From positions 62,001 through 126,000 of the forward strand of contig NZ_JAOWLC010000009.1 in NCBI RefSeq assembly GCF_025751535.1: a stretch of 64,000 nt of DNA. Direction: 5' to 3'. Origin of the DNA: Lentibacter sp. XHP0401. Lineage in GTDB: Bacteria > Pseudomonadota > Alphaproteobacteria > Rhodobacterales > Rhodobacteraceae. Below are positions 54,956 to 63,605 of this stretch, piece by piece. The notes beneath the pieces are model-generated. The model saw only the letters and a program-made list of their open reading frames with translations, was not told where the DNA came from and searched no databases. The position numbers and the translations under genes are program-made. Every line of letters begins with the position of its first letter. The first letter of the stretch is position 1.

Positions 54956-55615
54956 TCAGCGCAGCAACTGCCGCGCAATCGCAGGCAAATCGGCAAAATC
55001 ATGCAAAAGCGCCTCTGGCTCAAGCGCCGCCATATCCTCGCCCGATGGTCCGAAGGTGACCAGAACAGAAGGCACACCTGCCGCGCGGGCCGTGTTGCGA
55101 TCGGTGTCACTATCGCCGACCAGCAAACAGCGCTCAGGAGCGCCCCCCGCGCGTCGCGCGGCTTCAAACAACGGCTCAGGGTCAGGCTTGCGCACAGCCA
55201 GCGTATCCGCTCCAACAAGCGAGGCAAAGCGATCCAGCGCACCCAACCGGTGCATGAGCTCCACAGCCAGCCCTTCGGGCTTGTTGGTGCAAATACCCAC
55301 ACCAAAACCATCTGATTTCAAAGCTTCAACCGCCTCCAAAGCCCCGTCATAAAACACCGTATGCGTATCCAGCGCCTCGCCATAGGCCGCAAGCAACACA
55401 GGGTAGTATGCTTCAATAACAGCCTCGTCAGGCCGCCCGAGCCGCTCAAGCCCCGCACGCAGCATGAACTTGCCGCCGCGCAAAGCAACGCCGGCATCCG
55501 CTGGTGTCAGCACATCGCCCTCGCCCATCTGTCGAAAGCAGGCATTGGCCGCCGCCAGCAAATCACCGCTGGTGTCTGCCAGCGTTCCGTCCAAATCAAA
55601 GATAACCGTTTCCAT
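54956..55615 (-). CDS. gph: Phosphoglycolate phosphatase
   Basis: HAD-superfamily phosphatase, probably removing 2-phosphoglycolate formed from DNA repair or oxygenation reactions. Motif I is FDLDGTLADTSGD (5-17) with the nucleophilic Asp; motif II GICTNKPEG; motif IV LLVGDSDTDRNTA. The cap domain lies between about 18 and 85. The 219-residue length suits Gph. It is divergent from glmU with 109 bp between the starts. HAD specificity is hard to read from sequence, so the exact substrate is less certain than the fold. Confidence 0.85.
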   Translation of the reverse strand: METVIFDLDGTLADTSGDLLAAANACFRQMGEGDVLTPADAGVALRGGKFMLRAGLERLGRPDEAVIEAYYPVLLAAYGEALDTHTVFYDGALEAVEALKSDGFGVGICTNKPEGLAVELMHRLGALDRFASLVGADTLAVRKPDPEPLFEAARRAGGAPERCLLVGDSDTDRNTARAAGVPSVLVTFGPSGEDMAALEPEALLHDFADLPAIARQLLR

Positions 55616-55724
55616 GCCTGCTCCTTAAGTGACACATCCCGCAACATTGCTTGATAACTGCACCCTTGTGCTATGCGCCAGAGCGGATAAAACGGGCCAC
55701 AACACAAAAAGGCAAGCAAAACCA

Positions 55725-57080
55725 ATGAGCACCAACCTTATCATTCTCGCCGCAGGCAAAGGCACACGGATGAACTCCGACAGCCCGAAGGTGCTGCACG
55801 CCGTTGCCGGCGCACCCCTTCTCATCCACGCCATGAAAGCGGGCGCCAGCCTTGAGCCCGCCCGCACCGTCATCGTGGCGGGCCATGGGGCCGACGAAGT
55901 GAGCAAAGCCGCCCGCGCCTATGACGAGAGCGCCGAGATCGTTTTGCAAACCGAGCAGAATGGCACGGGCCACGCTGTGCTCTGCACCAAAGACGCGCTC
56001 GCAAAGGCAACGGGTGATGTGCTTGTCCTCTACGGTGATACGCCCTTTATCAGCCCCGAAACCCTAAGCGACATGCGCGACGCGCGCGCCACATTCGATG
56101 TGGTCGTGCTCGGCTTTGAAGCCGCCGATCCTGCCCGCTACGGCCGCCTTGTCATGGACGGCAACACCCTTGAGCGCATCGTCGAATTCAAAGACGCCTC
56201 GGATGACGAACGCGCCATAACCTTCTGCAACAGTGGTGTTATTCTCTGCTCGGCCGCACATATGTTCGAGCTCCTCGCGCAGGTCACCAACAACAACGCC
56301 AGCGGTGAATACTACCTCACCGATATCATCGGCCTCGCCCGCGCCGCAGGGCTTACGGCAACAGCCGTCGCCTGCGATGAAGCCGAAACCATGGGGGTCA
56401 ACTCCCGCGCCGATCTGTCCGCTGCCGAAACCGCCTTTCAGGCCCGCGCGCGCCGTGAAGCGCTTGAAGCAGGCGTCACCCTCACAGCACCCGAAACCGT
56501 CTTCTTCGCCCATGACACCTACATCGGCCCCGACACGATCGTGGAGCCGAACGTGGTTTTCGGCCCCAAAGTCACCATTGAGAATGGCGCACACATCCGT
56601 GCTTTCAGCCACCTTGAAGGCGCGCATGTCAGCCGCGGCGCAGTTGTCGGCCCCTACGCCCGCCTGCGCCCCGGTGCGGAACTGAGCGAAAATGTCCACG
56701 TCGGCAACTTTGTCGAAATCAAAAACGCCACATTGGCTGAAGGCGCAAAAGCCAACCACCTCACCTATATAGGCGATGCCAGCATCGGCGAGGGAACCAA
56801 CATCGGCGCGGGCACGATCACCTGCAACTATGACGGTGTCTTCAAACATCACACCCACATCGGCGCGCGCGCCTTCATCGGCTCCAATACCATGCTGATC
56901 GCGCCGGTATCTGTGGGAGACGAGGCCATGACAGCTACAGGTGCTGTGGTGAACAAGGATGTGCCCGAAGGTGCAATGGCCATTTCGCGCACCCCGCAGG
57001 AAAACAAGCCAAACCTTGCGCGCAAACTTTTTGACAAGCTGCGCGCCAAAAAGGCCCGCCAACAGAAAGAGGACGAGTAA
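55725..57080 (+). CDS. glmU: Bifunctional UDP-N-acetylglucosamine pyrophosphorylase/glucosamine-1-phosphate acetyltransferase
   Basis: Makes UDP-GlcNAc for peptidoglycan and lipopolysaccharide. The start at 55725 (MSTNLIILAA) gives the uridyltransferase signature LAAGKGTRMNSD immediately. QTEQNGTGHAV and VLYGDTPFI follow. The C-terminal half has left-handed beta-helix hexapeptide repeats and the GAGTITCNYDG acetyltransferase block. It has 451 residues, complete. glmS starts 1 bp after its stop, forming an amino-sugar operon. Confidence 0.97.
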   Translation: MSTNLIILAAGKGTRMNSDSPKVLHAVAGAPLLIHAMKAGASLEPARTVIVAGHGADEVSKAARAYDESAEIVLQTEQNGTGHAVLCTKDALAKATGDVLVLYGDTPFISPETLSDMRDARATFDVVVLGFEAADPARYGRLVMDGNTLERIVEFKDASDDERAITFCNSGVILCSAAHMFELLAQVTNNNASGEYYLTDIIGLARAAGLTATAVACDEAETMGVNSRADLSAAETAFQARARREALEAGVTLTAPETVFFAHDTYIGPDTIVEPNVVFGPKVTIENGAHIRAFSHLEGAHVSRGAVVGPYARLRPGAELSENVHVGNFVEIKNATLAEGAKANHLTYIGDASIGEGTNIGAGTITCNYDGVFKHHTHIGARAFIGSNTMLIAPVSVGDEAMTATGAVVNKDVPEGAMAISRTPQENKPNLARKLFDKLRAKKARQQKEDE

Positions 57081-57081
57081 C

Positions 57082-58905
57082 ATGTGTGGTATCGTAGGTG
57101 TTCTGGGCGATCATGAAGCAGCCCCCCTGCTTGTAGAATCTCTTAAGCGGCTTGAGTATCGCGGCTATGACAGCGCTGGCATCGCCACGGTTGATAATGG
57201 CCGCCTTGGCCGCCGCCGCGCCGTTGGCAAGCTCGTCAACCTCTCAGACAGGCTGGTGCACGAGCCGCTCACCGGCAAGGCCGGCATAGGGCACACCCGC
57301 TGGGCCACGCACGGAGCTGCCAACGAAAAAAACGCCCACCCGCACAGCACGCGACAAGTCGCTGTGGTGCACAATGGCATCATCGAAAACTACCGCGAGT
57401 TGCGCGCAGAACTGGCCACCAAAGGCATCGGCTATGAAACCGATACAGATACCGAAACCGTCGCCCTCATGGCGCAGGCACTACTGGACGAGGGCCAAAG
57501 CCCGCGCGAGGCCGCGCTCGGCACAATCGAGCGGCTCACAGGCGCCTATGCGCTCTGCTTTCTCTTTGAAAGCGAGGACGATCTACTCATCGCCGCACGC
57601 CAGGGCTCCCCTCTGGCAATCGGCTATGGCACAGGCGAAATGTTTGTCGGTTCCGATGCCATCGCGCTCGCCCCGCTGACCAACCAGATCACCTATCTGG
57701 AAGAAGGTGACTTTGCCGTTATCACCCGCGCGCATGTCGAAATCCTCGATGCCGCCCGCCGCCCCGCCAACCGCGAAATCAAAACAGTCGATATAGAGAC
57801 CGATCAGATCGACAAAGGCGGCCACAAGCATTTCATGGCCAAGGAGATAGCCGAGCAGCCCCGCGTGCTCACCGAGGCCATCGGATACTACCTCACCGAT
57901 GATGCGACAGGCATCAAACTGCCCGGAAAAGGCATTGATTTCACAAAAATCGACCGCCTCACCATGGTCGCCTGCGGCACAGCCTTTTACGCCTGCCTCA
58001 CCGCCAAATACTGGTTCGAGCAGATCGCAGGCATGCCTGTCGAAGTCGATATCGCCTCCGAATTCCGCTACCGCGAACCGCCTGTCACCGCGCGTACAGC
58101 CGCGCTCTTTGTCAGCCAGTCAGGTGAAACAGCCGATACCCTCGCCGCCCTCCGCTACTGTGAGGGCAAGGCCGAGACAATCCTCTCGGTCGTCAACGTC
58201 AGCACAAGCTCTATCGCGCGTGAAAGTGATCTGGCCCTACCGATCATGGCTGGCCCCGAAATCGGCGTGGCATCCACCAAGGCCTTCACCTGCCAGCTCA
58301 CAGTGCTCTACCTTCTGGCGCTGGAAGCGGCCCATGCCCGTGGCCGCCTGACAGATTCAGAGCTCACCGACAGAATCTCCGAGCTGCGCAGCCTGCCCGC
58401 CACAATCAACACAGCGCTCGCGCTGGACAAGACACTCGCCCACGCAGGCCTCAAGCTCTCCGAGGCTAATGATGTGCTCTTCCTCGGGCGTGGTCTGATG
58501 TACCCCCTCGCCCTTGAAGGCGCTCTTAAACTCAAAGAGATCAGCTATATACACGCCGAAGCTTACGCATCAGGCGAACTCAAGCACGGCCCCATCGCCC
58601 TGATTGACAAAACCATGCCCGTGGTCGTCAAAGCGCCCCGTGATGCGCTTTTTGAAAAGACCGTCTCCAATATGCAGGAAGTCATGGCGCGTGACGGTAA
58701 AGTCATCCTCATCACCGACGAGGCAGGCGCAGCCGAAGCGGGCGACGAGACCTGGATGACCATCGTCATGCCCACCGTCCCCACGGCGCTCACGCCCATT
58801 CTCTACGCGATCCCTGCACAGCTTCTGGCCTATCACACCGCTGTCGCCAAAGGCACCGATGTGGACCAACCGCGCAACCTCGCCAAGTCGGTTACAGTAG
58901 AATAA
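57082..58905 (+). CDS. glmS: Glutamine-fructose-6-phosphate aminotransferase (isomerizing)
   Basis: First enzyme of hexosamine synthesis. It starts MCGIVGVLGD with the catalytic Cys at position 2 after Met removal. The glutaminase domain (to about 240) shows GIGHTRWATHG and NGIIENY; two SIS domains follow with VACGTAFYA, VSQSGETADTL and STKAFTCQL; the end is the conserved VDQPRNLAKSVTVE. It has 607 residues. It is directly linked to glmU. No glmS ribozyme is present upstream, as expected outside Firmicutes. Confidence 0.97.
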   Translation: MCGIVGVLGDHEAAPLLVESLKRLEYRGYDSAGIATVDNGRLGRRRAVGKLVNLSDRLVHEPLTGKAGIGHTRWATHGAANEKNAHPHSTRQVAVVHNGIIENYRELRAELATKGIGYETDTDTETVALMAQALLDEGQSPREAALGTIERLTGAYALCFLFESEDDLLIAARQGSPLAIGYGTGEMFVGSDAIALAPLTNQITYLEEGDFAVITRAHVEILDAARRPANREIKTVDIETDQIDKGGHKHFMAKEIAEQPRVLTEAIGYYLTDDATGIKLPGKGIDFTKIDRLTMVACGTAFYACLTAKYWFEQIAGMPVEVDIASEFRYREPPVTARTAALFVSQSGETADTLAALRYCEGKAETILSVVNVSTSSIARESDLALPIMAGPEIGVASTKAFTCQLTVLYLLALEAAHARGRLTDSELTDRISELRSLPATINTALALDKTLAHAGLKLSEANDVLFLGRGLMYPLALEGALKLKEISYIHAEAYASGELKHGPIALIDKTMPVVVKAPRDALFEKTVSNMQEVMARDGKVILITDEAGAAEAGDETWMTIVMPTVPTALTPILYAIPAQLLAYHTAVAKGTDVDQPRNLAKSVTVE

Positions 58906-58972
58906 GGCCAAGCGGCCATAGGGCCTTGGGACACAGTGTTTCCAAGCAAAGTGTTGAAAAGTGGCCTTCCCT

Positions 58973-59002
58973 TGCGTAAACAAAACGTCTCGCGCTTACG
59001 CA
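58973..59002. promoter_or_regulatory. Inverted repeat upstream of the acyltransferase gene
   Basis: TGCGTAA (58973-58979) and TTACGCA (58996-59002) are perfect reverse complements 16 bp apart, ending 19 bp before the acyltransferase ATG. There is no T run, so an operator or leader hairpin is likelier than a terminator. Confidence 0.35.
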
Positions 59003-59021
59003 GGGGGCTACGGGTCCGACC

Positions 59022-60164
59022 ATGTCGCAGATAAAACAACGCATCGCTTATTTTGAGTCCCTGCGGGGGCTCGCCGCGATGGTGCTTGTCTTCTTTCATC
59101 TGCAAGCCAACACCGCGCTGGTCACCAATGCGCTGGTCAGCAACGCATGGCTGATGCTGGATTTCTTTTTCTTGCTCTCAGGCTGCGTGATCACGATGGC
59201 CTTTCATCATCAAATGAACACGGGCGCAGGCATTTCCTCTTTCTTCAAGGGCCGCCTGCTGCGGCTGTATCCGCTGCATGTCCTGATGCTGTTGGTCTTC
59301 CTCGGCTTCGAGTGCATCAAGTTTCTCGCCACAGCCCGCCTCGGGCTCTCTTCTGAGCAAGCCGCCTTCTCCTCGAATGATCTGAGTTCTTTCGTGCACA
59401 ACCTGTTTCTCACACAGATGCTCTTCGTCGATGAGCTGACATGGAACAAACCAAGCTGGTCAATCTCGTCAGAATTCTGGACTTATGTGGCCTATGCCGC
59501 GCTGGCCTATAGCCTGCGTCATTCAGAGCGCCTCTTTCTCTGGGCCAGCGCCATTCTGGCGCTGAGTGCCTTTTATTTTCTCTATACACACGACATGAGC
59601 GCCCAACACGGTCTCGCCCGCTCGCTTTATGCATTTTTCGTGGGCGTTCTGATCAGCCATGTGATCCGCACCAGCAAAATCCAGCTGCCCACATGGACAC
59701 TGAACCTTTCGCTCACGGTCACACTCGTGATCATCTGCACAGGCCCATGGCCTTATACCGAGAGCTATAGCGTCTTCTTCTCGGGCATCTTTATCGTTCT
59801 GCTCCTCGCGCTCTTCCTCACGCCCGAAGACGGCGCAGTGAAACGCGCCCTGTCAAACCGCTATCTCGTGCGCCTCGGTACAATCAGCTTCGGCATCTAC
59901 CTCATTCATTCGGCCGTCTGGTGGATCATGGCGCAAACAGCACGCGTGCTTGTGCGCCTGTTTCCCGATATCGCGCCAGAAGCGCTGCAAACCGATGTGC
60001 TGGAAGTGCCTTGGATCGCGAACTTGATTTTGCTGATCGGCGTTCCTCTTATCATCGCTCTGGGTGAGCTGAGCTATCGCAAGTTCGAAAAACCGATTTA
60101 TGATTTGCGCTGGAAGCCCCTTTCTGGTTTTGTGCCGCAATTCAACCAGCGCGACCCCAACTAA
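59022..60164 (+). CDS. Acyltransferase 3 (OafA/NodX-type) membrane protein
   Basis: Multi-pass membrane O-acyltransferase, likely adding acetyl groups to a surface glycan. The N terminus reads RIAYFESLRGLAAMVLVFFH, the R-G-L-A and H motif of the family; FFLLSGCVI and KGRLLRLYPLHVLML follow, with the conserved Arg residues; WSISSEFW is in the centre. About ten transmembrane helices fill 380 residues. The C-terminal end is soluble and short. No strong ribosome-binding site is visible. The substrate is unknown. Confidence 0.88.
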   Translation: MSQIKQRIAYFESLRGLAAMVLVFFHLQANTALVTNALVSNAWLMLDFFFLLSGCVITMAFHHQMNTGAGISSFFKGRLLRLYPLHVLMLLVFLGFECIKFLATARLGLSSEQAAFSSNDLSSFVHNLFLTQMLFVDELTWNKPSWSISSEFWTYVAYAALAYSLRHSERLFLWASAILALSAFYFLYTHDMSAQHGLARSLYAFFVGVLISHVIRTSKIQLPTWTLNLSLTVTLVIICTGPWPYTESYSVFFSGIFIVLLLALFLTPEDGAVKRALSNRYLVRLGTISFGIYLIHSAVWWIMAQTARVLVRLFPDIAPEALQTDVLEVPWIANLILLIGVPLIIALGELSYRKFEKPIYDLRWKPLSGFVPQFNQRDPN

Positions 60165-60203
60165 CAGGGGGCCGCTGGGCCACTTAATATCCAGCAGGCT
60201 GAT

Positions 60204-60890
60204 ATGACCCTAGACGACGCCCTCAATGCCCTGAAAGCCGCCGCCGAAGAGGGGCGCGCCGAAGGCATGGCCGAGTATCACAAAGTTCCGCGTGAATACC
60301 TCGGCGTGCCCAACCCCGCGATCAACGATCTCGCCAAAGAATGGCGCGGGGAAATGAGCCTCGAGGAGCGCGTGCAGCTGGCCGATGAGCTCTGGAAAAC
60401 CAACATTTTCGAAGCCCGCCTCGCCGCCGCCAAACTGCTCACCCAAGCGCGTATCTCCCCCGATCAAGCCGTCTGGGATCTGATTGTGTCGTGGGTTCCC
60501 GATTTTGACAGTTGGGCAATTGCCGATCACGCCATGATGGCTGGCCAGAAACGCCTCGTGGCGGATCAATCCCGCATCGAAGAGGTGGAGCAATGGACCA
60601 AATCCGATGTCCACTGGACGCGCCGCGCTGCCATGGTCATCACCCTGCCCTATACCAAGCAAAATCACCCCAAGCCCGAGGAAATGGCCATCCGGCAACG
60701 CGTTCTCGGCTGGGCGGTGCGTTATGTGGAAGACCCCGAGTGGTTCATCCAGAAATCCGTCGCATGGTGGCTGCGCGACCTGTCCAAGCATGATCCGCAG
60801 CGTGTTGAATACTTCCTCGCCAACCACGCGAAAAAGATGAAGCCCTTTGCACGCAAGGAAGCTGCCAAGTTTCTCCCGAAAGAAGCTTAA
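60204..60890 (+). CDS. DNA alkylation repair protein (AlkD-like)
   Basis: Predicted HEAT-repeat DNA glycosylase of the AlkD family, which removes bulky or positively charged alkylated bases. The 228 residues are all helical, with ELWKTNIFEARLAAAKLL, SWVPDFDSWAIADHAMM and VHWTRRAAMVITLPYTK, then WFIQKSVAWWLRDLSKHDP. The aromatic and Asp residues of the last two blocks fit the AlkD active cleft. It converges with the ABC permease gene; their stop codons overlap by 4 bp. Confidence 0.85.
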   Translation: MTLDDALNALKAAAEEGRAEGMAEYHKVPREYLGVPNPAINDLAKEWRGEMSLEERVQLADELWKTNIFEARLAAAKLLTQARISPDQAVWDLIVSWVPDFDSWAIADHAMMAGQKRLVADQSRIEEVEQWTKSDVHWTRRAAMVITLPYTKQNHPKPEEMAIRQRVLGWAVRYVEDPEWFIQKSVAWWLRDLSKHDPQRVEYFLANHAKKMKPFARKEAAKFLPKEA

Positions 60891-61678
60891 CCGCGCCAGC
60901 GCAGCAGGCGTTTTTCCACCTGTCCGATGAGTGTGCTCACCACCACGCCAATCAGCGACAGGATCACAACACCCGCAAACAGCCTCTCAAGGTCATAAAG
61001 CGAACCCGCCTGCAAAATATAAGCGCCAATGCCATATTCCGCGCCAAGCATTTCCGCAGCCACCAGCAGGATAATCGCAATCGCGAGGCTAATTCTAAGC
61101 CCTGATAAAATTCCCGGCATCGCCCCGGGCAGCACGATCTTGCGCACGATCGACCACCAGCCAAGCCCGAAGCTCTGCCCCATCCTGATAAGCGTGCGGT
61201 CCACATTATCAACCGCACCGTAGGTGGCGACAACTGTGGGGGTAAAAGTGCCAAAGGCAATGAGCGCGTATTTGCTCGCCTCATCGATGCCAAACCAGAT
61301 CACAAACAGCGGCAACAGCGCGATCTTGGGAATGGGAAACAGCGCTGCGACAAGCGGTACAAGCCCCGCGCGCACATATGAAAAGAGGCCGATCAACACG
61401 CCGACAGACACCCCGACAGCCACACCAAACGACGCGCCCACAACCAGCCGTGTGAGTGAAGGCGCAAGATGCTTCGCAAGCATCCCGCTTTGCCAAAGCT
61501 CGCCAAAGGTGGCGAACACATCGGACGGCCGCGGAAGCGTCAACTGCGATATCCAGCCCGCCCGTGTGCCCCATTCTGCAATAGCGATGAGCACAACGAA
61601 AACGACAAGCCCGACACCCCTGCGCGCCGTTGGCGCAAAGCCACCGCCACGAAAACGGACCTCTCTTGCGTCAGACAT
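60887..61678 (-). CDS. ABC transporter permease, SsuC/TauC type
   Basis: Inner-membrane permease of a nitrate/sulfonate/taurine-type ABC importer. The start at 61678 ([10 protein letters not shown]) overlaps the ATPase gene end by 8 bp. About six transmembrane helices; the cytoplasmic loop that docks the ATPase reads GQSFGLGWWSIVRKIVLPGAMPGILSGLRIS, the typical EAA-type region with its G near the end. It has 263 residues. The substrate is not fixed by sequence. Confidence 0.88.
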   Translation of the reverse strand: MSDAREVRFRGGGFAPTARRGVGLVVFVVLIAIAEWGTRAGWISQLTLPRPSDVFATFGELWQSGMLAKHLAPSLTRLVVGASFGVAVGVSVGVLIGLFSYVRAGLVPLVAALFPIPKIALLPLFVIWFGIDEASKYALIAFGTFTPTVVATYGAVDNVDRTLIRMGQSFGLGWWSIVRKIVLPGAMPGILSGLRISLAIAIILLVAAEMLGAEYGIGAYILQAGSLYDLERLFAGVVILSLIGVVVSTLIGQVEKRLLRWRG

Positions 61679-62438
61679 CAAGCAACTCCTCATCCGCCGC
61701 CTTAGCCTCGGCGCGCATCAGCTCCCAGAGGTGCTTTTGCACCGCTTCAAGCGCCTCGTCACCATGGCTGCGCGCTTCCAGAGGCGTAGCGATTTCAACG
61801 ATCTCGTGGATCTGTCCCGGCCGGCGCGACAGCACCACAATCTTGTGCCCGAGGCGCACAGCTTCAGCAAGGTTATGCGTCACATAAACCGCCGTAAACG
61901 GCTGGCGCGTCCAGAGGCTCACCAGATCGTCCATCAACAACTCGCGCGTCTGCGCATCGAGCGCAGAAAGCGGCTCGTCAAGCAACATCACAGCAGGCTT
62001 CACCGCCAGTGCCCGCGCAATCGCGACCCGTTGTTTCATCCCGCCTGAAAGTTGGCGCGGCAGAGCCTCGGCAAAGTCGCTCAGCCGCGTGCGCGCCAAC
62101 ACATCGCCGATAATTGCGTCCGCCGCCGCTCCCTTTATGCCATGATCCTCCAGCACCAGCGATATATTCCCGCGCACCGAGCGCCACGGAAGCAGTGCAA
62201 AATCCTGAAACACATATGTCAGCGGGTTCAAGCACCCCTCGGGTGCTTCGCCAAGCTGCAAAACACGGCCCGATGTGGGCTTCTCAAGCCCGCCGACAAG
62301 CCGCAGCAAAGTTGATTTCCCGCAACCAGACGGCCCCACAAGGCAGACGATTTCGTCGCTTGCCACCTCTAATGAAATGTCGCGCAATACCTCAGTGCCG
62401 CCATAGGAATGGCTGATGCGCTCAAGCGATAGATCCAT
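61671..62438 (-). CDS. ABC transporter ATP-binding protein, SsuB/TauB type
   Basis: ATPase of the same importer. Walker A GPSGCGKS (35-42), Q-loop in [13 protein letters not shown], signature [15 protein letters not shown], Walker [11 protein letters not shown] and the H-loop in [14 protein letters not shown] are all complete. The 255-residue length is standard. It lies between the binding-protein gene and the permease gene, and is separated from the former by a hairpin-containing 54-bp gap. Confidence 0.92.
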   Translation of the reverse strand: MDLSLERISHSYGGTEVLRDISLEVASDEIVCLVGPSGCGKSTLLRLVGGLEKPTSGRVLQLGEAPEGCLNPLTYVFQDFALLPWRSVRGNISLVLEDHGIKGAAADAIIGDVLARTRLSDFAEALPRQLSGGMKQRVAIARALAVKPAVMLLDEPLSALDAQTRELLMDDLVSLWTRQPFTAVYVTHNLAEAVRLGHKIVVLSRRPGQIHEIVEIATPLEARSHGDEALEAVQKHLWELMRAEAKAADEELLDV

Positions 62439-62462
62439 GATTTATATGTCCCATATACGGCA

Positions 62463-62481
62463 GGAGGCCATAACAGCCTCC
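62463..62481 (-). other. Intercistronic hairpin after the ABC binding-protein gene
   Basis: GGAGGC (62463-62468) and GCCTCC (62476-62481) form a 6-bp stem with a 7-nt loop, 11 bp after the binding-protein stop. Such hairpins often protect the upstream message from decay and raise binding-protein levels over the ATPase and permease. Confidence 0.45.
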
Positions 62482-62492
62482 CACCTCAAAGC

Positions 62493-63512
62493 TCAGGCTT
62501 CAAACGTCTCGACATAGCTTGTATCCACAAGCGTATCGAGCGTGATATCCTTGCCCACGAGGTCTTCGGCCTGGAACCATGCAAGCTGATCCGCCATCGA
62601 AGCCATATTAAGCTTCGCACCTTCATTCAGACGCATCGTGCCGTTGATGATGCTTGGCGCCGCCTTTTCGCGCGGACGGTCGGTATAGACATATTTATGG
62701 ATCAGATCGACCATCGCTGCCTCACCCTCGTCACCGCCAGCGCGGTCAATCATCGCGCTGTTATAATCGGTCACACCCTTGGAATAGGCTGCAAGGAAAT
62801 CACCTGTCTGGTCACGCTCGTCGCTCGCGTTTTTAGCCGAGGTAAACACCGTGGTCACCTGATAGGCTGGCAGATAGTCAGACACATTACCGATGATATG
62901 CACAGCCCCCGAGCCAGCCAAAGGCTTGGCAATATGCGGCACAATGCTCCACGCATCAATCTGGCCGGACTTCAGCGCGCCAATCACGGCGCCCACTTTT
63001 TGAAGCGGCGTAAAGCTCAGCTCGATACCTTCTTTCTCGGCCATTTTCGCGCCCATGTAATGGAAAGAAGAACCCGCCTGCGTGACGCCGAACTTCTTGC
63101 CGCCCAGCATGGCCGGCGTCGTTATTCCGGCCTTGAAGGCAGCGTCGGAGGCAAGAATTTTCTGCCCGTCAATGCCCTGCTCTTCGCTCAGAGAGCCGCC
63201 GATCACCTTGATCGCGCCCTTGTCGGCCAGTGAAATCAGACCGCCGGACACAGCCGTCACAGCATAGTCCACATCCCCCGAAGCAATCGCCACGGCCATG
63301 GGCTGCGCGGCTTCAAAAAAACGCAGTTCTACATCAAGGCCGGCCTCGGCAAAGTAGTTGCGCTCAACGGCCACAAAGCTGCCCGCATGAGAAGCAAAGC
63401 GCAGTGCGCCAACCACAATCTTCTTGTTTGAAGCAATCGCAGGCGCCGCAAGGCTCACCCCTGCCGCCGCACCCAGCATCCCAAGCGTCTGACGCCTGTT
63501 AAATCCAGCCAT
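62493..63512 (-). CDS. ABC transporter substrate-binding protein, NMT1/SsuA type (Tat signal)
   Basis: Periplasmic binding protein of 339 residues from the start at 63512. A twin-arginine signal is visible (FNRRQTLGMLGAAAGVSLAA) with cleavage near PAIAS. The mature part begins KIVVGALRFASHAGSFVAVERNYFAEAGLDVELRFFEA, the usual NMT1/SsuA opening, and ASGDVDYAVTAVSGGL and GGKKFGVTQAGSS follow. Ligands for this family include sulfonates, nitrate, pyrimidines and aromatic acids; none can be chosen here. First gene of the importer operon. Confidence 0.88.
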   Translation of the reverse strand: MAGFNRRQTLGMLGAAAGVSLAAPAIASNKKIVVGALRFASHAGSFVAVERNYFAEAGLDVELRFFEAAQPMAVAIASGDVDYAVTAVSGGLISLADKGAIKVIGGSLSEEQGIDGQKILASDAAFKAGITTPAMLGGKKFGVTQAGSSFHYMGAKMAEKEGIELSFTPLQKVGAVIGALKSGQIDAWSIVPHIAKPLAGSGAVHIIGNVSDYLPAYQVTTVFTSAKNASDERDQTGDFLAAYSKGVTDYNSAMIDRAGGDEGEAAMVDLIHKYVYTDRPREKAAPSIINGTMRLNEGAKLNMASMADQLAWFQAEDLVGKDITLDTLVDTSYVETFEA

Positions 63513-63605
63513 ATTCTCTCTCCCGATTTCTAGCACTCAAAGTCTACAGGGCCGCATTTTCGCCCGCTGCGGCGGCAGAGTAAACACCTACCTTGTGTCG
63601 GGGTG

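Noticed and set aside
57000-57081. glmS ribozyme or riboswitch upstream of glmS
   Set aside because: glmS begins 1 bp after glmU, so there is no room for a leader structure.
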